A stretch of DNA of 18,592 nucleotides from Dyella_B sp035277725 (GCF_035277725.1 NZ_DATEJY010000083.1:1-18592); one strand, 5' to 3'; positions 8,350-15,187 are shown, numbered from the stretch's first letter. A program made the numbers and translations. The notes: a model not told the origin generated them from the letters alone.

Positions 8350-8796
8350 ATGTCAGAAGCAACCAAACTGGATTTGTACCGTTCCTGTCGAATCGAGCAG
8401 TTTCCGCATGGACTCATGCGCGATGAGCAGCCTGTACCTGGCGTGCTCTATCCCGATTTCTATCCAAAAACACTGGATAGCGGAGATGTCCGCAGAGCCG
8501 ACGTCGAGATGGAGACGAAGGGCGGTGTTGAATGGGTGATGCCTGGAGGCGGCACCTCGTTGTTTGACCGAGCCAATGTCTTTACCAAGCCGGGCTGGTT
8601 GTCTTTCGAAATACCCGATGGTACTCCGGTGCCTGATTCGCTTGTTGTCAAAGACACCGGTTACAACAAGCGATTCAAGGCTACGCACTACCAGATAGAG
8701 GCCAAGGAAATGATGACCAAGGAAGCCATGAAGGGGGCTTTGGATAATTTTGCGCGGAACGCCATTGCACGCTCAGTTGAGCTTTCCCGTGCATAA
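8350..8796 (+). CDS. Tse2-like T6SS toxin (intact copy A)
   Basis: This 148-aa protein resembles Tse2 of P. aeruginosa, a cytoplasmic toxin with an ADP-ribosyltransferase-like fold carried by Hcp1. From memory of Tse2, GGTSLFDRANVF (residues 67-78) corresponds to GGTSVFDRAGVL, YNKRFKATHYQI (105-116) to YNKRLQATHYTI, and LDNFARNAI (131-139) to LDNFVRNAI. The N-terminal LYR (9-11) is shared, while residues 15-65 are divergent. The length is close to the 158 aa of Tse2. The ribosome binding site GAAAGGAAA precedes the ATG. It is followed after 20 bases by a Tsi2-like gene. Activity and exact target are inferred from the family and have not been shown for this protein. Confidence 0.88.
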   Translation: MSEATKLDLYRSCRIEQFPHGLMRDEQPVPGVLYPDFYPKTLDSGDVRRADVEMETKGGVEWVMPGGGTSLFDRANVFTKPGWLSFEIPDGTPVPDSLVVKDTGYNKRFKATHYQIEAKEMMTKEAMKGALDNFARNAIARSVELSRA

Positions 8797-8816
8797 CGAA
8801 TAAGTGGAGAAACAAC

Positions 8817-9044
8817 ATGCCTCAGATAAGCGGCTCGACATTGATGATGGCAATCCAAGCCGTCGACGCAAAAATTCACCAACTAGCGGAGCAGTTGGAG
8901 ACCGATGACAGTCCCCAAGCTGGTGAGTTGGAGGTTTTGTTATTGAGCTTTGAAATGGCTGCGCAGGAACTACGGACCGGCTACGAAGAAGCGCAACGGA
9001 CTGTGAGCAATCTTCCGCCGTATCAGAAACTCGTACGTTCATAG
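8817..9044 (+). CDS. Tsi2-like immunity protein (partner of copy A)
   Basis: This 75-aa protein resembles Tsi2, the small helical antitoxin that binds and neutralises Tse2 in the cytoplasm. Shared features with remembered Tsi2 (77 aa) are the LMMAIQAV start of helix one, AGELEVLLLSFEMAAQEL in the middle, and the closing LPPYQKLV. There is no signal peptide, consistent with a cytoplasmic toxin. The start follows GTGGAGA at a good distance. It is clearly divergent from the second Tsi2-like protein at 9191, so each is probably specific to its own toxin. A palindromic repeat starts 5 bases after the stop. Confidence 0.88.
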   Translation: MPQISGSTLMMAIQAVDAKIHQLAEQLETDDSPQAGELEVLLLSFEMAAQELRTGYEEAQRTVSNLPPYQKLVRS

Positions 9045-9048
9045 CCAA

Positions 9049-9080
9049 GTAGGCTGGGATGAAATCCCAGCAGCTTTTAA
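9049..9080. repeat. Palindromic repeat, copy 1 of 4
   Basis: The core GCTGGGAT-GAA-ATCCCAGC (9053-9071) is an 8-bp stem with a 3-base loop, preceded by GTAG and followed by AGCTTTTAA. The same unit occurs at 9431-9460, inverted at 9474-9497, and at 15865-15888. It sits exactly between the first and second Tse2/Tsi2 cassettes. Confidence 0.85.
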
Positions 9081-9090
9081 GGAGATGTTT

Positions 9091-9190
9091 GTGAGTTACG
9101 ACTACGAGAAAACGAGTGTCGATCTGTACAGGGCTGTCTTCAAGGGCAACTATTCGGTCGATGTTACCTGCTACCTGAGGCCGGATAGAC
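9091..9190 (+). pseudogene. 5' remnant of a second tse2 gene (copy B)
   Basis: The reading frame starting with GTG at 9091 opens with SYDYEKTS and continues with LYRAVFKGNY and YLRPD, which closely follow the first 32 or so residues of P. aeruginosa Tse2 (SYDYEKTS, LYRAVFKANY, YLHPD, from memory). The similarity stops at about 9186, immediately before the ATG of the following tsi2-like gene at 9191. The last roughly 125 codons are missing, including the GGTS and YNKR regions. The frame itself runs on to a stop at 9273 inside tsi2. AAGGAG (9079-9084) fits the GTG at 9091 with a 6-base spacer; the ATG at 9085 is too close. No toxin activity is expected. Confidence 0.88.
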
Positions 9191-9427
9191 ATGCAACTCA
9201 AGCCACAAACGTTGATGGTTGCAATCCAATGCGTAGCTGCGGAGATCGCGGTAATGGACAGGCAGCTCAATGAGGGAACTCCAGAACATGCGGCCGAGTT
9301 GGAGCAGCTGCTGGTCAGTTTTGATTTGGCCGCGGACGATTTGAAGGTCGCCTATCAAGCTGTTCAAGAGCAATTTGGTGGGTTGCCGCCTTATGAAGAG
9401 CTGGTAAAGCCGCCTAACGCGCGATAG
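9191..9427 (+). CDS. tsi2: Tsi2-like immunity protein without an intact partner (copy B)
   Basis: This 78-aa protein is very close to P. aeruginosa Tsi2 as remembered: LKPQTLMVAIQCVAA at residues 3-17, AAELEQLL and LAADDLK in the middle, and GGLPPYEELV near the end. Tsi2 blocks Tse2 in the cytoplasm as a dimer. Its own toxin gene is reduced to a 5' fragment that runs straight into this start codon, so this is an orphan immunity gene. It would still protect against Tse2 delivered by other bacteria. The nearest purine stretch is TGAGG about 10 bases upstream, inside the toxin remnant, so translation may be coupled to that remnant. Confidence 0.93.
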   Translation: MQLKPQTLMVAIQCVAAEIAVMDRQLNEGTPEHAAELEQLLVSFDLAADDLKVAYQAVQEQFGGLPPYEELVKPPNAR

Positions 9428-9430
9428 TGG

Positions 9431-9460
9431 GTAGGCTGGGATGAAATTCCAGCAGCTTTA
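9431..9460. repeat. Palindromic repeat, copy 2 of 4
   Basis: The unit GTAGGCTGGGAT-GAA-ATTCCAGC followed by AGCTTTA starts 3 bases after the tsi2 copy-B stop. It matches copy 1 over about 28 positions with one change in the stem. Confidence 0.85.
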
Positions 9461-9473
9461 AACAGGCATCCCG

Positions 9474-9497
9474 TGCTGGGATTTCATCCCAGCCTAC
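9474..9497. repeat. Palindromic repeat, copy 3 of 4 (inverted)
   Basis: TGCTGGGAT-TTC-ATCCCAGC followed by CTAC is the exact reverse complement of the conserved part of copies 1 and 4. Together with copy 2 it forms an inverted pair of the BIME type in the gap before clpV. Confidence 0.85.
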
Positions 9498-9567
9498 AAA
9501 CGAAGCAGTGATGGTGAGCAGGTTGGACCTCGCTCGAAGCGAGCATCAAAATTCAGGGGTAGTCGTC

Positions 9568-12303
9568 ATGGCAGAAATCAGTCGCAGTGCATTGTTCGGC
9601 AAGCTCAACAAATTGGCCTACCGCGGTATCGAAAGCGCCACGGTGTTCTGCAAGCTTCGGGGCAACCCGTACGTCGAGCTGGTGCACTGGATCCACCAGA
9701 TCCTGCAACTGCAGGATTCCGACCTGCACCGCATCGTCAAGCAGTTCAACCTCAATCCGTCCAACTTGGCGCGCGATGTGACCGATGCCTTGGATCGCCT
9801 GCCGCGCGGTTCCAGCAGCATTTCCGACTTGTCGAGCGACGTGGAAGAAGCCGTTGAACGCGCCTGGGTCTTCGCCACCTTGATGTTCGGCGAAGCGCAG
9901 GTGCGTACCGGTTATCTGATCTTCGGCGCCATGCGCACACGCAACCTGCGCAACACGCTGCTCAACATTTCCAAGGAATTCGAGAAGGTCAAGCCGGAAA
10001 CCCTGGCGGAAAAATTCGCCGAAGTGGTGAGTGGTTCGCCGGAAGACGGCCAAAATGCCAACGACGGTTTTCGTCTCGGCAGCGCGGCTGTACCAGGCGA
10101 AGCCAGCGGCGCCATGCCGCCGGCACAGATGGGCAAGCAGGAAGCGCTGCGCCAGTTCACCGTCGACCTGACCGAGCAGGCGCGCAATGGCAAGATCGAT
10201 CCCATCGTCGGGCGCGACGAAGAAATCCGCCAGGTGGTCGACATTCTGATGCGCCGCCGCCAGAACAACCCGATGCTGGTGGGCGAAGCCGGTGTAGGCA
10301 AGACGGCCGTAGTGGAAGGTTTCGCCCTGCGCATCGCCGCCGGCGACGTGCCGCCGTCATTGAAAGACGTGGAACTGCGCACGCTCGACGTCGGCCTGCT
10401 GCAAGCCGGCGCCAGCATGAAAGGCGAATTCGAAAATCGGCTGCGCCAGGTGATCGAGGAAGTGCAGTCCTCGCCCAAGCCGATCATTCTGTTTATCGAC
10501 GAAGCGCACACGCTGGTTGGCGCAGGCGGCGCGGCCGGCACCGGCGATGCGGCCAACCTGCTCAAGCCCGCACTCGCGCGCGGCAACCTGCGCACGGTCG
10601 GCGCCACCACCTGGGCCGAATACAAAAAGCATATCGAGAAAGATCCGGCACTCACTCGCCGCTTCCAGACCGTGCAAGTGGACGAGCCCAGCGAAGAGAA
10701 GGGCATCCTGATGATGCGCGGCGTCGCGAGCGTGATGGAAAAGCATCATCGCGTACAGATTCTCGATGAAGCGCTCGAAGCCGCGGTGAAGCTCTCGCAT
10801 CGCTACATTCCCGCGCGCCAACTGCCGGATAAAGCAGTGAGTTTGCTCGACACCGCCTGCGCACGCGTCGCCATCAGCCAGCACGCCGTGCCGCCGGAAG
10901 TGGACGACACGCGCAAGCGCATCCAGGCGTTGGAAACGGAACTCGCCATCATCGCCCGCGAAAAGACTGTTGGTGTGAACGTGGCGGAGCGCGAAGCTGC
11001 CGCCACTGAAAAACTCACCGAGCAAAAGACGCGGCTGGAAGAACTCGAAGCCAACTGGCAAGCCGAGAAAACGCTGGTCGAAGAAATCCTCACCATCCGC
11101 GCCAAGCTTCGCGGCGATCACTCGCCCGTGGAAGGCACCGGCAGCAAGCTGGAAAAAGCCGCCTCGGCAGAAGCGGAAGTCATCGAGGCACCAGTCGAAC
11201 TTTCTGATGAGCAACGCACGGGCATGCTGCAAGAGCTGCACGCCCTGCAGGCACAACTCGCCGAACTGCAAGGCGAGCATCCGCTGATCCTTCCCACCGT
11301 CGATTACACCGCCGTGGGATCGGTGGTAGCGGACTGGACCGGCATCCCCGTCGGCCGCATGGTCAAGAGCGAGCTGGAAACGGTGATGAATCTGGCCAAG
11401 CTCATGAGCCAACGCGTGATCGGTCAGAACCACGCCATGGAAATGATCGCCAAGCGCATCCAGACCTCCCGCGCCGGCCTCGACAACCCCAACAAGCCGA
11501 TCGGCGTGTTCATGCTCGCCGGCACCTCCGGCGTCGGCAAAACCGAAACCGCACTGGCACTCGCCGAAGCGCTGTACGGCGGCGAACAAAACCTCATCAC
11601 CATCAACATGAGCGAATTCCAGGAAGCGCACACCGTTTCCACGCTCAAAGGCGCACCTCCGGGTTATGTGGGTTACGGCGAAGGCGGCGTACTCACCGAA
11701 GCCGTGCGCCGCAAACCGTACAGCGTGGTGCTGCTGGACGAAGTCGAAAAAGCGCACCCCGACGTGCACGAAATCTTCTTCCAGGTGTTCGACAAGGGCG
11801 TGATGGAAGACGGCGAAGGCCGTCAGATCGACTTCAAGAACACCCTGATCTTGCTGACCACCAACGCCGGCACCGACCTGATCGCCAGCCTGTGCAAAGA
11901 CCCGGACCTGATGCCCGATCCCGACGGCATGGCAAAGGCCCTGCGCGAACCACTGCTGAAAATCTTCCCGCCTGCATTGCTGGGACGCCTGGTAACGATT
12001 CCGTATTACCCGCTGAGCGAGCAGATGCTGGGCGAGATCGTGAAGCTGCAGCTGGGCCGCATCAAGAAGCGCATCGAGGCTCGCTACAAGATTCCGTTCG
12101 AATACAACGATGACGTGGTGAAGCTGGTGGTGAGTCGTTGCACGGAGAGCGAGTCGGGTGGGCGCATGATTGATGCGATTCTCACCAATACGATGTTGCC
12201 TGATGTGAGTCGTGAGTTTTTGATGCGGATGATTGAAGGCAAGGCTGTGGCAGGCGTGAATGTCGGAGTTAAGGGGCAGGATTTCGACTACGGCTTTGCT
12301 TAG
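9568..12303 (+). CDS. tssH: TssH (ClpV), AAA+ ATPase that recycles the T6SS sheath
   Basis: This 911-aa protein is ClpV. The first 140 residues form the Clp N-domain, starting with SRSALFGKLNKLAYRGIESA and LRGNPYVELVHWI. The first AAA+ module has Walker A GEAGVGKT (239-246) and Walker B ILFIDE (307-312). A charged coiled-coil region follows at about 460-580. The second module has Walker A GTSGVGKT (652-659) and Walker B VVLLDE (720-725), and ends with a ClpB-type C-terminal domain. ClpV unfolds contracted TssB/TssC sheaths. The ATG at 9568 is chosen because AGGGG lies 8 bases upstream and the protein then begins like other ClpVs; an ATG at 9508 would add 20 residues encoded close to the repeats. 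Confidence 0.97.
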   Translation: MAEISRSALFGKLNKLAYRGIESATVFCKLRGNPYVELVHWIHQILQLQDSDLHRIVKQFNLNPSNLARDVTDALDRLPRGSSSISDLSSDVEEAVERAWVFATLMFGEAQVRTGYLIFGAMRTRNLRNTLLNISKEFEKVKPETLAEKFAEVVSGSPEDGQNANDGFRLGSAAVPGEASGAMPPAQMGKQEALRQFTVDLTEQARNGKIDPIVGRDEEIRQVVDILMRRRQNNPMLVGEAGVGKTAVVEGFALRIAAGDVPPSLKDVELRTLDVGLLQAGASMKGEFENRLRQVIEEVQSSPKPIILFIDEAHTLVGAGGAAGTGDAANLLKPALARGNLRTVGATTWAEYKKHIEKDPALTRRFQTVQVDEPSEEKGILMMRGVASVMEKHHRVQILDEALEAAVKLSHRYIPARQLPDKAVSLLDTACARVAISQHAVPPEVDDTRKRIQALETELAIIAREKTVGVNVAEREAAATEKLTEQKTRLEELEANWQAEKTLVEEILTIRAKLRGDHSPVEGTGSKLEKAASAEAEVIEAPVELSDEQRTGMLQELHALQAQLAELQGEHPLILPTVDYTAVGSVVADWTGIPVGRMVKSELETVMNLAKLMSQRVIGQNHAMEMIAKRIQTSRAGLDNPNKPIGVFMLAGTSGVGKTETALALAEALYGGEQNLITINMSEFQEAHTVSTLKGAPPGYVGYGEGGVLTEAVRRKPYSVVLLDEVEKAHPDVHEIFFQVFDKGVMEDGEGRQIDFKNTLILLTTNAGTDLIASLCKDPDLMPDPDGMAKALREPLLKIFPPALLGRLVTIPYYPLSEQMLGEIVKLQLGRIKKRIEARYKIPFEYNDDVVKLVVSRCTESESGGRMIDAILTNTMLPDVSREFLMRMIEGKAVAGVNVGVKGQDFDYGFA

Positions 12304-12406
12304 GCAGATTTCGAGACGGAGGGCGGAGCGATTAGGTGGGTCACAGTCATTATGAAAGTGACTATGACTCTCAACGCCACGAGGGACGCATGCCGAGGTA
12401 TTCGCC

Positions 12407-13246
12407 ATGTTGAGCATTCTGCAGTTACAGCAGCTGGCTACTTGTAATCGATACAATCCGGCAGCGTATCTCGAGCTCTGCCGAGCACTGGTGGCCAATG
12501 GGCAGCTGGAGGCGGCGAGAACCTATTTCAATCGATGGCAGTACATCGACCCGGATAACCCTGTCATCGGATATCAGCGAAGCTTGCTGCTGGATGCGGA
12601 TCATTTGTCCCAGCTTCCTTTGGCCTATGTTGCCAACGAATTTGACAAATTTGCTGATTCCTTTGATCGGACACTAGGGGGGTTGAACTACAGCGTGCCT
12701 TCGCGCTTTGCGGAGCTTCTGTACCAATGGGTGGGTGAAAATAAGCTCGATTGCGCACTGGATTTAGGGTGTGGCACAGGGTTATGCGGCATGCGCGCTA
12801 GACGATATGCGCGTAGCTTGTGGGGCGTAGATGTTTCTGCCGGAATGCTGGCCAAGTCGAGACTACGGGGCGTTTACGATCGCTTGGTTGAGCGCGAATT
12901 TCATGTCTTCTTGGAAGAATGCGAAAGTCGCTTCGATTTGATCTTGGCTGGTGACTCCCTGATCTATATAGGTGATCTTCGCGCTGTGTTGGGTAGCGCT
13001 GCCCGCGCATTGATGCCAAATGGTCTCATGCTTATGTCTTTCGAAGAGGCCGAAGATGAAAGGCCTTTTCGGCTTCCCGCAACCCTGCGGTTCAAGCATG
13101 CGCGTTCGTACGTTGAGAATACTATCCATGAGTGCGGAATGCGGCTGGAGCATATGGAGCAATACGTTATACGGACGGAAGGGGGAATGCCGGTGCCGGG
13201 TTTGATTATTCTGGCCCGTGGTGCGCGCGTGGCAGTGGACGGATGA
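12407..13246 (+). CDS. Class I SAM-dependent methyltransferase with short TPR-like N-terminus
   Basis: The 279-aa product has a TPR-like helical pair at about residues 12-65 (YLELCRALVANGQLEAARTY), then a linker with FDKFADSFDRTLGGLNY, then a Rossmann methyltransferase. Motif I is DLGCGTG at 119-125 and the acidic motif II is WGVDVSAGML near 139-148. A later LILAGDSLIYIGDL segment fits motif IV. The substrate is unknown. The FDxFAxSFD linker is shared with the TPR-methyltransferase at 17754, so these are related proteins bracketing the effector island. GAGG about 9 bases upstream is a modest ribosome binding site. A role in modifying a T6SS component or effector is only a guess from location. 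Confidence 0.88.
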   Translation: MLSILQLQQLATCNRYNPAAYLELCRALVANGQLEAARTYFNRWQYIDPDNPVIGYQRSLLLDADHLSQLPLAYVANEFDKFADSFDRTLGGLNYSVPSRFAELLYQWVGENKLDCALDLGCGTGLCGMRARRYARSLWGVDVSAGMLAKSRLRGVYDRLVEREFHVFLEECESRFDLILAGDSLIYIGDLRAVLGSAARALMPNGLMLMSFEEAEDERPFRLPATLRFKHARSYVENTIHECGMRLEHMEQYVIRTEGGMPVPGLIILARGARVAVDG

Positions 13247-13334
13247 CTGCTAATGGCTCGCAATTCAGCACATCACGGTGCGATGGTCCCGTGTCGTATT
13301 AAAAATTCCACATTTGCTCAGAGGGCTTAAGGTC

Positions 13335-13757
13335 ATGCCGAAAAAGAAATCTTCGGGATCAACAAAATTTAGCGTGGAATGCCAAGGCAGGACTGGCGCA
13401 GGAAAGAAAGTGCGCGTCACGGCTGCCAAGGGATTGACCATATATAAAGGCATCAAAGCTGATGGCGCCCTAACAAACCACGATCACGCGGAAATGCAGG
13501 TTCTGGAATCCATGAGTCCGGCGGAGAGGAACGGGTGCACCCTTACCCAAAACGCATATCCTTGCAGTCAATGCAAACTCATCCTTAAACATCTCTCTAC
13601 CACCGCGGGAGGAGGAGCCACGATTACGGTGATCGTCGATGGCACTAAATACTGGGAAGATCATACTGCAGAGCTTAGTGCGGCTACGATTGCAAAAGAA
13701 ACAGCGCCAGTGACCATCACTTATGCCGCTGGGCATGCAACTTATGTTGCTGGTTAA
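13335..13757 (+). CDS. Small deaminase-fold protein, candidate T6SS effector
   Basis: The 140-aa product contains the paired zinc motifs of the cytidine-deaminase superfamily: DHAE (H51, A52, E53) and PCSQC (C77, C80). These would supply the His and two Cys ligands and the catalytic Glu. The segment after PCSQC is followed by a predicted strand TITVIVDG, as expected of the fold. The N-terminus is lysine-rich (MPKKKSSGSTKF). Deaminase toxins of this fold act on DNA, RNA or nucleotides in polymorphic toxin and T6SS systems (for example DddA and SsdA). I cannot place it in a named subfamily or prove its substrate. The ATG at 13335 follows GAGGGCTTAAGG; an upstream ATG at 13278 is less likely. 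Confidence 0.75.
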   Translation: MPKKKSSGSTKFSVECQGRTGAGKKVRVTAAKGLTIYKGIKADGALTNHDHAEMQVLESMSPAERNGCTLTQNAYPCSQCKLILKHLSTTAGGGATITVIVDGTKYWEDHTAELSAATIAKETAPVTITYAAGHATYVAG

Positions 13758-13789
13758 TCGATTGGGGTGCTTCTTTAAGGATGCGAGAC

Positions 13790-14251
13790 GTGTCTATTTC
13801 ATTTGCATTTTTGTTGAAACATATCAGGCCCTTCGGCACATCGGGTTACGATACTTTTTGCAGCGTGGATCTTGCAAATTTTCTTATAGGCAACCTGGGT
13901 TTGACGCTTGGTGATATCCGGGTTCTTTATACGGCATGGCGTGGTGTGGCGCTTTCCGATGCGCAATCCGCGGCAATCATAGATTGTGCGAAAGACGTCG
14001 CTAATGCTAGATGGGGTCAACTACAGCAAACTACCGGAAGTACCGTGATGTTTCTCAGCGGCATTCAATTGCAGGATTTGAGTAACGCCAGCTTGGGTCA
14101 GTCGTTCACTTGGCGGCCGGCGTCAAAGATTGCTGTTGCCGTCAGGATTGATGGCGGTCACGGTGGCCACCATGCGCGATGGGACGTTGAAGGCTTTTCG
14201 GGAAATACCGATAGTCAAGGTGCTATTTGCCATTTTTCGGATTTGGTTTGA
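13790..14251 (+). CDS. Unrecognised 153-aa protein, possible immunity partner
   Basis: I do not recognise this protein. It lies 32 bases after the deaminase-like gene and before a second such gene, the usual place for an immunity gene, which is the only ground for that suggestion. It has no clear signal peptide, though the N-terminus is mildly hydrophobic (ISFAFLL). A Gly/His-rich stretch (IDGGHGGHHARW) lies near the C-terminus. No deaminase motifs are present. AAGG at 13777-13780 touches the ATG at 13781, so the in-frame GTG at 13790, 9 bases away, is the more probable start; the ATG would give 156 aa. The region from the stop to 14394 holds no recognisable gene. Confidence 0.55.
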   Translation: MSISFAFLLKHIRPFGTSGYDTFCSVDLANFLIGNLGLTLGDIRVLYTAWRGVALSDAQSAAIIDCAKDVANARWGQLQQTTGSTVMFLSGIQLQDLSNASLGQSFTWRPASKIAVAVRIDGGHGGHHARWDVEGFSGNTDSQGAICHFSDLV

Positions 14252-14394
14252 GCGGAGCTTGGTTCGAACATCGCTGTTGATGTGGTCTCGTTGTTTATAT
14301 CTACAAGGATGCTGGATTTTTTTTGCCTGTTTTGTGGCGCGGAATGAGATCTGATTCTTTAGTTGTTGCGAAGTAACCCTAAGGAGTAAATGCC

Positions 14395-14979
14395 ATGGCA
14401 ATAGTTGGGCTTAGACAAGTGAATTTGTTTGCCCCTCCGGCAGACATGGAGGACCAGATAGGGCAGGCGCTCTGTCATCGTTCGATGGCCCACTTTACGC
14501 AATTTCTTGGGCAGCAGGCGCTTGGTTTTTCTTATAACTCGTGTAACGCGGCGGTTGCCATAGCGCAGAACGCTGCTTATGACGCGGTAGCAGTGGCTGG
14601 CGGTTTCTCGGTAGTCTATGGCTCATCGCGCCTCTACACAGGATTGGATCCAGACTTCAATGGCGTGCATGTTGCTGCGCCGGGACGACCGTTTTCCAGC
14701 TCGTTGCTGGGCGAGCACGCAGAGCAGACCGCCATTACCGTTGCCAGAGCGCAAGGGTTGGCGTTTTTGGGGCATGGAGGGCACTACCACATTTACGTGG
14801 ATCTGATTCCGTGTGGAAACTGCAATGCCTGGCTTGTCGCCGATCCTGACAACTGGTTTGTTCACTATTTTGCGCAACTCAACAATCAGGCGCCTGTCGT
14901 CAATTACAAAAAGAGGCAGCGGTCTCATACATTCGGTAGGCAAATGGAGCCAAGGTTGAAGTTGCAAAAAACGAAATGA
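14395..14979 (+). CDS. Second deaminase-fold protein, candidate T6SS effector
   Basis: The 194-aa product has the zinc and catalytic motifs of the deaminase superfamily: GEHAEQ (H108, A109, E110) and IPCGNCNAWL (C140, C143), 32 residues apart. The preceding FSSSLLGEHAEQTAI and the following YFAQLN fit helices of the core fold. About 90 N-terminal residues lack a signal peptide or a PAAR/VgrG adaptor and contain a small, Ala-rich stretch (CNAAVAIAQNAAYDAVAVAG). The C-terminus is basic (RLKLQKTK). It starts after a strong AAGGAG (14381-14386). It is not similar to the first deaminase-like protein outside the motifs. Substrate, toxicity and delivery route are inferred only. Confidence 0.75.
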   Translation: MAIVGLRQVNLFAPPADMEDQIGQALCHRSMAHFTQFLGQQALGFSYNSCNAAVAIAQNAAYDAVAVAGGFSVVYGSSRLYTGLDPDFNGVHVAAPGRPFSSSLLGEHAEQTAITVARAQGLAFLGHGGHYHIYVDLIPCGNCNAWLVADPDNWFVHYFAQLNNQAPVVNYKKRQRSHTFGRQMEPRLKLQKTK

Positions 14980-15187
14980 GTTCCTTTGTCACGATGTCCT
15001 GTTCGTCCCGACTTGCTCCGGCAGCAATAACCGCCTGTACGCCGTTGATGTGAAGACATGCAAAGTGATCTGGCGTAGCGGCCGCTTTGCAGGAAAGACG
15101 ATCTTGAAGAAGGGCAAGTTGTTTGCCGGCAAGAGCGAAGTTGCCCTTGACCACCATTGCCGGCCATCCGGCCCTGGCGGAAAGTAA
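14976..15187 (+). pseudogene. Broken or start-less ORF after the second deaminase-like gene
   Basis: The frame open from 14960 to the TAA at 15185-15187 reads like real protein (HDVLFVPTC, NRLYAVDVKTCKVIWRSGRF, then VALDHHCRP and a Gly-rich end), but it has no ATG, GTG or TTG start before it becomes protein-like at about 14990. An ATG at 14976 overlaps the deaminase stop as ATGA, typical of coupled genes, but its frame ends after 25 codons at 15053. A one-base loss between about 14979 and 14990 would join both. The simplest reading is a frameshifted or truncated immunity gene; I do not recognise the family. Nothing is seen between 15188 and the PAAR gene. Confidence 0.55.

Noticed and set aside
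9091..9273. Complete 60-aa gene at 9091-9273
   Set aside because: After about 32 codons it is only another frame of the tsi2-like gene; the Tse2 similarity ends there, so it is treated as a remnant.
9508..9567. N-terminal extension of clpV from the ATG at 9508
   Set aside because: The extra 20 residues come from sequence next to the palindromic repeats and are unlike ClpV; AGGGG supports the ATG at 9568.
10357..12498. Long minus-strand ORF (713 codons) opposite clpV
   Set aside because: It is a shadow of the high-GC clpV gene: rich in His, Arg, Val and Gly, no family resemblance, and clpV has every expected motif.
14317..14324. Run of eight T bases as an intrinsic terminator
   Set aside because: No GC-rich stem precedes it.
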